A stretch of DNA of 64,000 nt. Origin: Hypomyces perniciosus (taxonomy: Eukaryota > Ascomycota > Sordariomycetes > Hypocreales > Hypocreaceae). The notes under the pieces were generated by a model that did no database searches, had not been told where the DNA came from, and saw only the letters and a program-made list of their open reading frames with translations. Positions 46,054 through 55,784 of the stretch are shown here, piece after piece. The stretch spans positions 5,208,001 through 5,272,000 of the forward strand of contig SPDT01000005.1 in the NCBI GenBank assembly GCA_008477525.1, written 5' to 3'. Each line of letters opens with the position of its first letter. Positions within the stretch are counted from its first letter, which is position 1. The translations under genes and the position numbers were made by a program.

Positions 46054-46269
46054 ATGTGCCACCGTCTGATCCCCCGAAAGATGATGCTCTGCGAGCACAT
46101 CGTCCACGGGGCAGATATCCTCATGCCTTGGCCCCCGAGCTGCGGCCACTGCAACATCATTTCGAAGACGCATAAACTTAATGCGTCGTTCGATACGAAT
46201 CCTTGCGACGAGTGTATTGCCAGCGGACGCTATGTTCAAACCGACGATGGCCAATGGGTTGAGCTCTGA
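46054..46269 (+). CDS. Small cysteine-rich protein with two CxxC motifs, 71 residues
   Basis: Starts MCHRLIPRKMML in the context AACAAGATGTGC and ends GQWVEL. It contains six cysteines, including CGHC (about residues 30-33) and CDEC (about 51-54) separated by 17 residues, the spacing of a treble-clef or zinc-ribbon fold. There is no signal peptide, so it is likely intracellular and zinc-binding rather than a disulphide effector. Short fungal ORFs beginning MCH/MCR with similar paired Cys are common but unnamed. A short intron in the leader is possible. Function unknown. Confidence 0.6.
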   Translation: MCHRLIPRKMMLCEHIVHGADILMPWPPSCGHCNIISKTHKLNASFDTNPCDECIASGRYVQTDDGQWVEL

Positions 46270-47535
46270 GCCCATACTATGCACTTTGATGGGGAATGTC
46301 CAGCGTATGGGCAATGGGGTTGGCGGGTGGGTTATATTAGAGGTTTTGTAGATCAGGCATTAGATTGATTCTTCTAGGCTCTCGGTGGTTTTTATGCTCA
46401 TTTCAATTCACAATCTTCTCAGGACAAGGACGAATTCTCTCGCGTACTCTGACCAAGCTGTGAATGATCTGCTATACTTGTTTGGTCCTCTGAACAATCT
46501 TGGAATCCATTCAGGTGTCGTAGTCGTACAAAATTCTAGCCAAGATTCAGCTACAAGTTTCTTTAATCTATCTAGTTTTTTGGTTGACGACCTTCCATTT
46601 TGTTAAGTTCTTGGGGTCAGAGAGCGTCTGGCGATATGGCCAAGACATACAAGCCAATCCAAAAAATGCTTGATCCTTTCCGGAGACATACAGGGACTCG
46701 TGCCTATATAAAGAAACCAGATGGACCCATTGTGTCTGGACTTTGCAGCACTTGATTCCGACTACCCATAGATGCCTTTCTCGAGAAATGACTTCCTGTC
46801 ACGTTGCGGCCAAGTCCAACCATTAGGGGAATTGGATGGTTCGATTTGAACTGTACGGAGTAAGGTTATCTGATACGAGGCGAACTTGTTTCAACTGCTT
46901 CGTATTGAAGTTCCATCTATTCCGTATCTTGACAAGTCTGGCAAGAACCAGTGCGATCAACTTCGTATTTGGACTTCATCACCTATTGCGAATCCTTCAT
47001 CGGCCAATAATCTATCAACCAATGCCTTATCGGCTCAAGGACATGGACTATGCGGTGCTGGGTACTCGTATAGAGACATGGTGGCTTCATCACCTCAATG
47101 ATAATGGATAGCGTGTTGGCAAGAGTCTTTCCTACCTATCATTTTGACACGGGGCCTTCAAGGTGTGCTTAGTAAATTGATCATAATGGATCGTAAGCGC
47201 TCAGCCTATCTATTGTTAAGCGGCCTCGTAGACTGAGCCGAGGTCAGACTCGGATGATGTTGACCAAGCTGGAGGGCCTTCTGGACAATTGATTCCACAT
47301 ATGCCCGCATTTCCGCTCCCTAAACTCCGCGAACGTGTCCCGGAAATGTCGGTAGGGCTATCCTTGCGTCGTGATTAGTACGTGGCTTATTTTCTTGACC
47401 GTGTTAGCTTGCGCTTCTGTCCGGGTATAAGTAGCCACACAATACTCCGTATGGCGACTACTCAATCGCAGCTCTCGCCTGCTTCATTTGCACTCGAAAT
47501 TATTGTCAATTCAAGGCAAATTGTCAATCTACGCC
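46270..47535. other. Intergenic, promoter of the beta-lactamase-fold gene
   Basis: Motif copies lie at 46854 and 47443, and a TATA box at 47426. I see no supported gene in the 1.27 kb. Confidence 0.5.
47426..47431 (+). promoter_or_regulatory. TATA box
   Basis: TATAAG in GGGTATAAGTAG lies about 105 nt upstream of the ATG at 47536. A TACTCCGTA motif copy sits 12 nt downstream, close to the expected transcription start. Confidence 0.5.
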
Positions 47536-48675
47536 ATGGCTGAAGTTCACGGCGACTGTGACGCCAAGTTTGAAGAGGTTCGAGATCTCTTCAAGAAAGC
47601 TCTCGAGTCAGGGGAAGAAGTTGGCGCCTCCATTACGGTCAACCTTGACGGCAAAGATGTCGTCGACATATGGGGCGGGCATTCCGACGAGAATCGGACC
47701 CGTACATGGGAATCAGACACCATTGTCGCTGTCTGGTCGAGCACCAAAGGGGTGGTAAGTCTCGCGCTGCTCATGCTCATCGATCGCGGCCTTGTAGACG
47801 TCAACGCAAAAGTTGCCCAGTACTGGCCAGAGTTTGCTGCAAATGGCAAACAGGACATAGAAATCCGACACCTGCTGTCTCACACCTCCGGTCTTGCTGG
47901 CTGGGAGGCCAAGGTCACACTTGAGGATTTGGTTGATCACGACAACGTCGCAGCCAAGATTGCGGCGCAAGCTCCGTTGTGGGAGCCTGGCACAGCGATT
48001 GGCTACCATGCCATAACCTTCTCTGTGCCTATATCAGAGATTGTCCGACGAGTGACCGGCAAGACCATGAAGCAGTTCGTGGCTGAGGAGATCGCGGCCC
48101 CTATGAAGGCAGACTTCCAGATAGGGCTGTTGGATCAAGACTTGCCTCGAGTGTTCAACGTCCTGCCCCCAAAAGTCGCACCCACAATGCCAGATCTACC
48201 AGAGGATTCCATTCCAGCCAAAGTGTTTACAAACCCGGCCCCGTCTCCTGAGCTTGTCAACATGCCTGCGGTTAGAAAAGCAGATATTGGCTCCATAAAC
48301 GGCCATACAAACTCCCGTGCAATGAATCGGATCTTCTCGGCTATTTCGCTTGGTGGCGAAGCCAACGGAGTACGCCTTCTGTCCCAGAAGACAATTGACC
48401 TCATATTTCAAGAGCAGTTTGAGGGAATCGATCTTGTCATTGGCAAGCCGTTAAGCTTCGGCACCGGCTATGCTTTGGGCGGTCGTGGTATTGGGGATTT
48501 CTTACCCACTGGCAGGGTCGCGTTCTGGGGCGGCTGGGGAGGTTCTATATTCATCGTGGATTCAGACCGGCGGCTTACCATCACGTATGCCATGAACCAG
48601 ATGTCATCTGAGCTTGTGGGTAACAAAAGCGGGATATCATACGTCAAGGCTGTTTATAAGGCGTTAGGAGTCTAG
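47536..48675 (+). CDS. Beta-lactamase-fold serine hydrolase (class C / EstB / LovD-like family)
   Basis: The ATG in ACGCCATGGCT gives 379 residues; an upstream in-frame extension lacks an ATG. The nucleophile motif SxxK is SSTK at residues 68-71, within VAVWSSTKGVVSLALLML. It is followed by HLLSHTSGLAGW and the second-site tyrosine in GYHAITF (Y157). The C-terminal GGWGGSIFIVD supplies the third motif. Fungal members include esterases, the acyltransferase LovD and peptidase-like proteins, so the substrate cannot be named. There is no signal peptide. It is not next to any synthase gene, so a biosynthetic-cluster role is unlikely. Confidence 0.9.
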   Translation: MAEVHGDCDAKFEEVRDLFKKALESGEEVGASITVNLDGKDVVDIWGGHSDENRTRTWESDTIVAVWSSTKGVVSLALLMLIDRGLVDVNAKVAQYWPEFAANGKQDIEIRHLLSHTSGLAGWEAKVTLEDLVDHDNVAAKIAAQAPLWEPGTAIGYHAITFSVPISEIVRRVTGKTMKQFVAEEIAAPMKADFQIGLLDQDLPRVFNVLPPKVAPTMPDLPEDSIPAKVFTNPAPSPELVNMPAVRKADIGSINGHTNSRAMNRIFSAISLGGEANGVRLLSQKTIDLIFQEQFEGIDLVIGKPLSFGTGYALGGRGIGDFLPTGRVAFWGGWGGSIFIVDSDRRLTITYAMNQMSSELVGNKSGISYVKAVYKALGV

Positions 48676-49616
48676 GGGGCTGCTAGTAAAGAAATGAAGA
48701 CAGGACTAAGCAAGAACCAAGTGGAAGAGATAGGACATGATATGGACAGAGCGCACAATGAGTCCAGATCGTCCTCAAGCTGACATTATTGCTAATCAGG
48801 AGTCAATTGCGGAGTGCTCTGTGGTGAACGCGTTCAGTCTCTCATATCACACTTTACATGAATGGCGGTGACATAGCTCACTTATTGTAGCCAACTCCTG
48901 CACCTAGGGTACGATTATCGATCGGGCGTCACTCTATCCATCTCACGAGCAGAAAACGATGAAATGTAGATCTCAGAATGAAACGGTATCTGGACGGAGA
49001 ACAACCAAATGCCGAGATTAACGAAGGATCCTTTTCCCAAATTCCTCTCCGAACATCCTCAAGTCCAAAGACTCTGCCGAATCCGCTGTCAAACAGGTAC
49101 AGCGTGCGGCGGATATTCGTTGCTATCTGGAGAAGAAAAGGGAAGAGAAAGAAAAATTTCGCTGGCGAAAATTCGGCGAGATGATAGAGGCGTGCTGAGT
49201 CAGCGACTGACACGTGACAGAGTCAAGAAGCGGAACAAGTATACGAAGTAGTATATCACCACAGATAGGTCATATCACCACGGTTAATTATAGCTTTAAC
49301 CACCTTTTATAACTCTGATCACGATGAGAAACTCTATGTATATTCAGCTAACCTTCATGACCTTGTAATGCAATAGTAAACGCCTTAATATCTTAGTAGT
49401 CTCCGTCTCTCTTCTTTTTGGCCCTCTGGTATAGTCGGTCACGTGAATGCGGGATGATGAATTCAAGGCTCCTGATTGGCTCTTCTGAACCGAGGAACCG
49501 AGCCTGTCCGTTCCGAAAGCTTGCATCACGACTTGCATCTTCAACGACCGCAAGGGAACCGAACACAGACAGACGCCTTGGGACTGCATCGCGACTTGAC
49601 GAACAAGCCAGTCACA
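48676..49616. other. Intergenic, promoter of SDH3
   Basis: No supported gene. A frame of 94 codons on the minus strand (48929-49213) is low-quality and probably accidental. Confidence 0.45.
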
Positions 49617-50348
49617 ATGATCGCGCAACGGGTGGGCGTTGCTGCTATGCGCCGAGGTACGCTGCCTTTTTCCAGAGCCAATCCAATGCCATGGGAATAA
49701 CCTCACTCACATACTAACCTCGTGCCCATAGGCGCCGCAAATGCCTTCTTCAGTCAGAACATCCCTCGGTTGGTTCTGGCATCTGCCATGTCGACTACTC
49801 AGGCGAGGTAGGCTTGACTCGCTCCCAATTCAACTCGACCTCTGCGTGCTTCTCACACCAAGTCGATCTCACGAGCATCTCGCTGATATATGCGCTTCTC
49901 CAGACCCATAACAACCACCAAGCTCACCCCCGAAGAAGGCCGCCAGGTCCTCGTTAACCAGCGCCTTAACCGCCCCATCTCCCCCCACCTCGCCATCTAC
50001 CGAAAGGAACAGACCTGGTTCGGTGCCTCCGCATGGACTCGTATCACTGGCTGTGCTCTCTCCGGTGCTGCCTACGCCTACTTCGCCGCTTACCTCGTCT
50101 CTCCTCTACTCGGCCTCCACATCGAGAGCGCCGCGCTGGCATCAGGCTTCGCAGCTCTGCCGTTCGTCGTCAAGGGTGGCATCAAGTTCGCCCTCAGCTT
50201 TCCCTTCGCTTTCCACTTCATCAACGGAATCAAGCACCTGGTCTACGATGCGGGCATTGGCTTTGCGAAGAGCCAAATTAAGAAGGGCGAGATTTTCCTC
50301 TGGGTATCAAGCACCATCAGCGGACTGTACCTGGCTTTCGGCTTGTAA
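49617..50348 (+). CDS. SDH3: Succinate dehydrogenase cytochrome b560 subunit (complex II)
   Basis: The exons are 49617-49656, 49732-49807 and 49904-50348, giving 186 residues. Both introns (75 and 96 bp) lie in the presequence, which is Arg/Ala-rich without acids (MIAQRVGVAAMRRGAANAFF), as for a mitochondrial import signal. The mature protein has the Sdh3 signature RPISPHLAIYRKEQTWFGASAWTRITG (read in two parts: RPISPHLAIYRKEQ and WTRITG). The Ser and Arg of this region line the ubiquinone site. Three membrane helices follow, including FHFINGIKHLVYD, where the first His is the usual haem b ligand. It anchors the flavoprotein/iron-sulphur dimer in the inner membrane. Length and motifs are standard. 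Confidence 0.95.
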
Positions 50349-50617
50349 AAAATTGGATATAAAGGGGACTACGGAATAAAGCGAACAGGCGGACACATGA
50401 TTTCACCGGACAAAGCAATTGGGAGTGCAGTGTAGAAGTAGCAGCCACCAAAAGGGGCCTTTCCATTAGTTGTCCAAATACTATCATATAAGTGTACAGA
50501 GCAATACCACGTGTGGGTGCCCATATGCAAGCCAATCTTGTGTGTTGGATATCAACCCCCTGTGAACGCCATTCGCCTTACTTCACTGCATCTCTTTTCT
50601 CTTAGCACCAACGCCGC

Positions 50618-52071
50618 TTATTCTAGGAAACGAGCATCCAGAATCGTCTTAATTAGCTTGTGATTAAGAGATGAGGCAACCTTCCCCCCGACAATAGGGC
50701 CGATGAAGTCATTCAACTGAGAAAGTTCTGCCTGGGGGGCACTGCCGTTCACACCATTGGCGTCAGCGTGCTCGACCCGTTGCGCAAGGGAGGCCACAGC
50801 CTGCACGAGACCCTGAACGAGCATTTCGTAGTCGATGGATCCCTCAGACTTCTCCTTCAATGGCTGCAGGATTCCGGAATCAAAGCTCTTGAGGTTTCGC
50901 AGAACCAAGATACGAATAGCCTCAGGGCCACCGGCTTCGAGCAAGCCTTGGATTGAGCCATACAGCACAGCGGGATGCTTTGTAGGGTCTAAAAAGTATT
51001 TGAGACAAGTCCGTGTAAGTTTGGGTCGGAGAAGCGTGTTGGACCCCGAGTACTTGCGCGCGATGCGACCAAGCAATGAAGCCGCTAGCTGGCGTAGGTC
51101 GTACTGCTCTTTGATGGAATCATGGCCCTCATCCGTGCCGAGTTTCCTAGCCATCAGGCAGGTGAGGACGGGTGCAGAGAGTGAGCTGGCGTACGGATCC
51201 AGGAAAAGACTCTTGTTCTCGATAAGAGCATTGGTCAATTCCATCATCTGTTTCAGCGTAAAGGTATCGTCGAGCTGGTGTGTAACGCGGTCCATGATGA
51301 AGTTGATGAAGTACGGAACCAGCTGGTGCAGGCCTGGATCGTCTCTCACAGATCCCAGTGCGGCCTGACGCAGGCGTACGACCTCTTCATCGGGATTGTC
51401 ATCGAGGATGGCGGCTTGTATCTTGTCGAAGTAGAGAATGAGCTCCTTGCTCACAATGTGCTTGACAGAAGGTTGACCAGAGGCACTATCATTTCCAGCC
51501 AGAGCGGACAAAGCAGGATTTGCACCTGGGCCCTTGGGTAGAAGATCTTGAGACCTTGACTCGGCCGAGGTAGGGTTCTGCGGGATGGAAGGCTGGACGC
51601 CTTCGATAGCGAGCCAGTGTGCTGCAAAACGGGCGTCAGCATACATAGGTGCAAGACAACCACGTGCGGGATGTAAAACATACCAGTGAAGTTCATGTCG
51701 CGCGGCACCTTGGGCAGCGGCGCATTAATGAGCTTCTCAAAGTCCACCTCCTCGTCCTCGATATAGAACAGCGGCTGACCAGGTCCTAAGCTGGCTTCGC
51801 CATATCGGAGCGCTCGCGTTGAGTCATATCCGTAGAGGGGCTCGGCATCGAGGACTCTGAGCGCAAGCGACACGTCGTTGACCGTCATTGTTGTCCTTCG
51901 CGCGGCGCGCATGAGGCGGAGGGCTTCGATAATGACCTGGCCGATGCGGTATTCGACATCTTGCGTGAGGGCCTTGAGGGCCTCGTCGCTCATGGAGCCG
52001 ATACCGACGGACTCTGCCACATCCTTGACATTCTCAGAATTCCATAGGAGCTTGGGCGTTTCGCTCGCCAT
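50618..52071 (-). CDS. TAF6: TFIID/SAGA subunit TAF6
   Basis: The exons are 51684-52071 and 50618-51621 on the minus strand, giving 463 residues. The 62-bp intron joins [11 protein letters not shown]. The histone-fold domain is at about residues 8-75 ([19 protein letters not shown] ... [19 protein letters not shown]), which pairs with TAF9. The linker contains EPLYGY and [11 protein letters not shown]. The C-terminal HEAT-like TAF6C domain runs from about 185 to 385 ([38 protein letters not shown] region). It is a core subunit for RNA polymerase II preinitiation and of SAGA. It converges on SDH3 with 270 bp between the stop codons. Confidence 0.95.
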
Positions 52072-52659
52072 AGCGTCAGCTGGGGAGTTGGCGATGCGCA
52101 GTTGCAGCCTCGTTGGTGGATGGTTGCTGGTGGAAGCTTTGGCTTGGTGAAGGTCATGAGGCTGAAACCTCGCCAGAGTGACTGTGGGGACGAGGCTACG
52201 GGTACTACTAGTACTACTACTAGTGCTAGGTAGGTACCTACGAAGTAGGCGACTCTCTTTCAGTGGGTTTTAGTGGGGTGGTGCAGCCCTGGAGCGTAGT
52301 AGTAATTGGGGGCTTCTTGGTGGTTTAGGCGCCGAATTCGGGACTTGGAGAATAATAGTGCTTGCGGCGTGAGAACTACTATTCGTCACTCGAGCAAAAA
52401 GTTTTGGCCATGAAGCACGAGCACGAGATCACGAGAAATTACCTCCAGTGATCATTCCCAAGCCATTTCTGTTACGCGGCTTGGCCTCATCTATCAGTCT
52501 CTGTGTGGCAATGGCCTGCGCTGTGCGTCTCAACTTTCTTTACAGGTAGTGACGGCACAGGCTCACAAACACCATGCCAGCGGTACGGAACACCAAGGAA
52601 TCCGATCTTGAGGTTGCTCTCCGGAACCCTTCCATTGACAAGACTCATAGCCCAGGACT
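52072..52659. promoter_or_regulatory. TAF6 promoter and upstream region of the LYS4 relic
   Basis: The first 200 bp carry an ACTAGTACTACTACTAGTG cluster (about 52204-52226). No start codon in the right frame for the relic is present: a TAG at 52648-52650 closes the frame just upstream. Confidence 0.5.
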
Positions 52660-54161
52660 GTGGCATTGGCCCTCTCAGCCACTAGGATCACGAGCCGTTG
52701 TGTCCCGCGACTGCGAACGATCCCAGCGGCGACATGGCGACACACATTCAACACCTCCCGCTCCCTGCGACGACCCGATGCCTTCCACTCCTTGCTTGAG
52801 GAAGCACGCAAGTCCGCCAATCTGATATCTGAGAACCCGGGTGTCGTGTCCGGAGCGCCCCAGACGCTGACGGAGAAGATTGTTCAGCGCTACTCAGTCG
52901 GTCTTGCGCCTGGGAAGAAGGTCAAGTCCGGCGACTAAATCACGCTCGCTCCGGCCCGCTGTATGACACACGACAACTCATGGCCTGTTGCCCTCAAGTT
53001 CATGTCCATTGGTGCCTCCAAGGCCCATGACAACCGCCAAGTTGTCATGGCCCTCGATCACGATGTCCAGAACAAGAGCGAGTCCAATCTCAAGAAGTAC
53101 AGGCAGATTGAAGAACTTGCTGGCAAGCATGGCGCTCCTTTTTTTGGTGCCGGCCGAGGGATTGGCCATCAGATCATGGTGGGGGAGGGTTACGCCTGGC
53201 CTGGTACTGTGACCGTTGCTTCTGATAGCCATAACAATATGTACGGTGGTGTGGGCTGTTTGGCACCCGTGATCCGAACTGATGCTACCAGTATCTGGGC
53301 GACTGGGCAGACGTGGTGGCAGATTCCGCCCATTGCAAAGGTTACCCTGACTGGAATCATGCCTCCCGGTGTTACTGGAAAAGATGTAATTGTCGCACTC
53401 TGCGGTCTCTTCAACCAGGATGAAGTCCTCAATCACGCCATTGAGTTCACTGGATCTGAAGAAACCATGCGCAGCATCCCCGTCGACGACCGCCTCACTA
53501 TCTCGAATATGACGACTGAGTGGGGAGCATTGGCTGGAATTTTCCCCATCGACTCGGTTCTCATTTCCTGGCTCCGCGCAAAGGCAACTATTTCCGCCAT
53601 GTTTGAGGCTGAAAAGGGTACCAAGCGGTTTACGCACGAGCGTATTGATGATCTGCTGCAGAACCAGCTTCGTGCCGATCCAGGGACTACTTACGCCAAA
53701 TCACTATACCTGGACCTGTCTACCCTGTCGCCATTCGTAGCCGGACCCAATTCCGTCAAGGTCGTATGGGCTCGACATATGCAAAGGCATATCTTGCAAG
53801 CCCAGAAGTTGTCGCTGCCAGTGCTCTCAAGGGGCACATTGGTGGCCCAGGCTGGTACGAGACGCCGGAAGGTGTTGAAAAGGTCATTATCGGCGAGGGC
53901 AGCGGTAACCTCGAGGCTGATAGGGCCGTCAGCGTAGAGGATGCGTTGGACAAGCTCCTCGCAGAAGCCGAGAGCATGATTGCAGGTGCTGAGAAGGACT
54001 TGAACGGTTCTGAGGCGGCTGCGCCCGTAGAGGAGGCTGAGGAAACTCTTACTGATATCTTACCTGGCTTCCCTGAGAAGATTGAGCTACCTCCCAACGT
54101 GCAGGAGATTATTGCCAAGGGCGGTTTAGAAAAATGGGTGAAGGCTCAGATTGAGCAGTGA
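52660..54161 (+). pseudogene. LYS4: Homoaconitase (LYS4) pseudogene: no ATG, nonsense codon, two large deletions
   Basis: Homoaconitase converts homocitrate to homoisocitrate in fungal lysine synthesis, in mitochondria. The homology is obvious ([90 protein letters not shown]), but the gene is broken. The frame begins with GTG where ATG is expected, just after an in-frame TAG (52648). TAA at 52936 replaces the Tyr that follows KSGD. At about 53763-53766 the reading passes from GPNSVKV straight to [16 protein letters not shown]. This removes over 100 residues, including all three Fe-S cysteines (SCTNSR and CGPC), and changes frame. At about 54083-54090 FPEKIE joins directly to LPPNVQ, losing the swivel domain. 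Roughly 500 of the usual 770 or so codons remain. Confidence 0.93.
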
Positions 54162-54795
54162 AGAAGATAGATGATGACGTTTTGTATACCGACCATATAG
54201 ATCAGATATCCAGTTTACAATTGCAAGGCATTTCTGACGACATGACTGAATTATCATACGAATTCCTATTGATATAACACAATTTAGAACGCATACAATA
54301 TATTATTATACAAAATTATTTTATATATCCTGGATACTGCTGGATACTTCCCTTTCCGCTTGCATAAGGGCGCTATCGATATTGCGGTATCTGAAGTGCT
54401 TCATACGTGTACAAGAAGCCGAGGCAACTAGTATATTAAAATTGTAACCATAAACGTCCAAGGGCTTCCAGTGTGGGCCTCCATGCAAAACGCTCCCTGC
54501 AACCTGACGTCAACTGGAACGGGCCGGGACATCTATTCAATTCACAGAGCGGGGAAGCTTGGTAATAGTATAGGGAGAAACTTTACATTGAGCTGAACAT
54601 GACGACAACAGGGGTGGTGATTGTGATTAGAATGGTGATGGTGTAGTTTTCACAAATCCGGCGGGCCCGGAGTTCAATCTTGAATACATATATATATTAA
54701 AGAAATATCTTTACATCTATTGTCTTTCTATTCTATTCTCTCTATTCTCTCTATTCCCTCTCCTATTCGATTCAATTGAGCTCGCAATTGACAAG
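54162..54795. other. Intergenic after the LYS4 relic
   Basis: AT-rich around 54240-54330 and 54680-54720, with the promoter of the Hsp31-like gene at the right end. No gene or element ends recognised. Confidence 0.45.
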
Positions 54796-55563
54796 ATGGC
54801 TCCCAAGAAGATTCTCGTTGTTCTCACCAGCGCCGACAAGCTTGAGTCGATCAATATACCAACCGGCTGGTATCTGGTAAACCACACCATACCATACCAT
54901 ACCATACATAGCTATTCACTTCTCAATCTTGAGCTCTAACATAACCCTTTCTACGCATAGCCCGAATTCGCCCATCCGTACGACATTCTCGCACCCAAGG
55001 CCGAAATCGTCGTCGCCTCCCCCAAGGGCGGAGTCGCTCCCCTTGACCCATCCTCTATCAAGATGTTCACAGACGATTCCTCAGTCAACTTCCTCAAGAA
55101 CCACAAAGCCATCTGGGAGAACACCACACCTCTTAGGGACTTCCTCGGCCGCGCATCCGAGTTCGATGCCGTGTTCTACCCTGGCGGCCACGGCCCTGTG
55201 CTCGACCTTGTCAATGATGACGATTCGATCCAATTGATCCAGGAGTTCTACAAGGCCGGCAAGCCCGTTGCTGCGGTGTGCCATGGCAGCATTGTATTTG
55301 CGAATGTGAAGATTGATGGAGAGTATCTTGTCAAGGACAGGGAGGTTACGGGCTTCACGAACGAGGAGGAGGATATTGTAAAAATGACATCAGCTGTGCC
55401 TTTCTTGGTGGAGGATCTGCTTGTCAAGGCCGGCGCAAAGTTTGTCAAGACGGAGGCTTGGGGGGAGAAGGTTGTGGTTGATGGGCAGATTATCACGGGC
55501 CAGAATCCGGCTTCTGCGAAGGCTGTTGGTGAGGCGATTGCCAAGGCAATTGGTGAGTTCTGA
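54796..55563 (+). CDS. DJ-1/PfpI family protein, Hsp31-like (glutathione-independent glyoxalase type)
   Basis: The exons are 54796-54876 and 54961-55563 (join GWYL/PEFAHPY), giving 227 residues. The 84-bp intron contains an ACCAT pentanucleotide repeat (54885-54908). The catalytic elements of Hsp31-type class I amidotransferase-fold proteins are in place: E29 in PEFAHP, then C134-H135 in AAVCHGS at the nucleophile elbow, plus the GGHGP loop (about 106-110). Relatives convert methylglyoxal to lactate and act as stress chaperones. No targeting signal, so probably cytosolic. The length matches yeast Hsp31 (about 237). Confidence 0.92.
54885..54908. repeat. ACCAT pentanucleotide repeat in an intron
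   Basis: About four to five units of ACCAT/CCATA lie just inside the 5' half of the Hsp31-like gene intron. Confidence 0.75.
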
Positions 55564-55784
55564 ACCTTTACATGCTGTGTAATTACCGGGATATGCTGAC
55601 GTTTCATCGAAATAGGTGTTTGATTAATGGCTGAAGGGGCAAAGGGGGGCGAACATGCCGATATTCAGAACATGTCGAAAGCATCAATCGCCAGACTCTT
55701 AGGAATAAAAAGTCATCTTTGTTTGATTTGACCCTTATTGCATCAATTCTCACATAGCTTCATAAATGAACCCTTCCGAGGATC

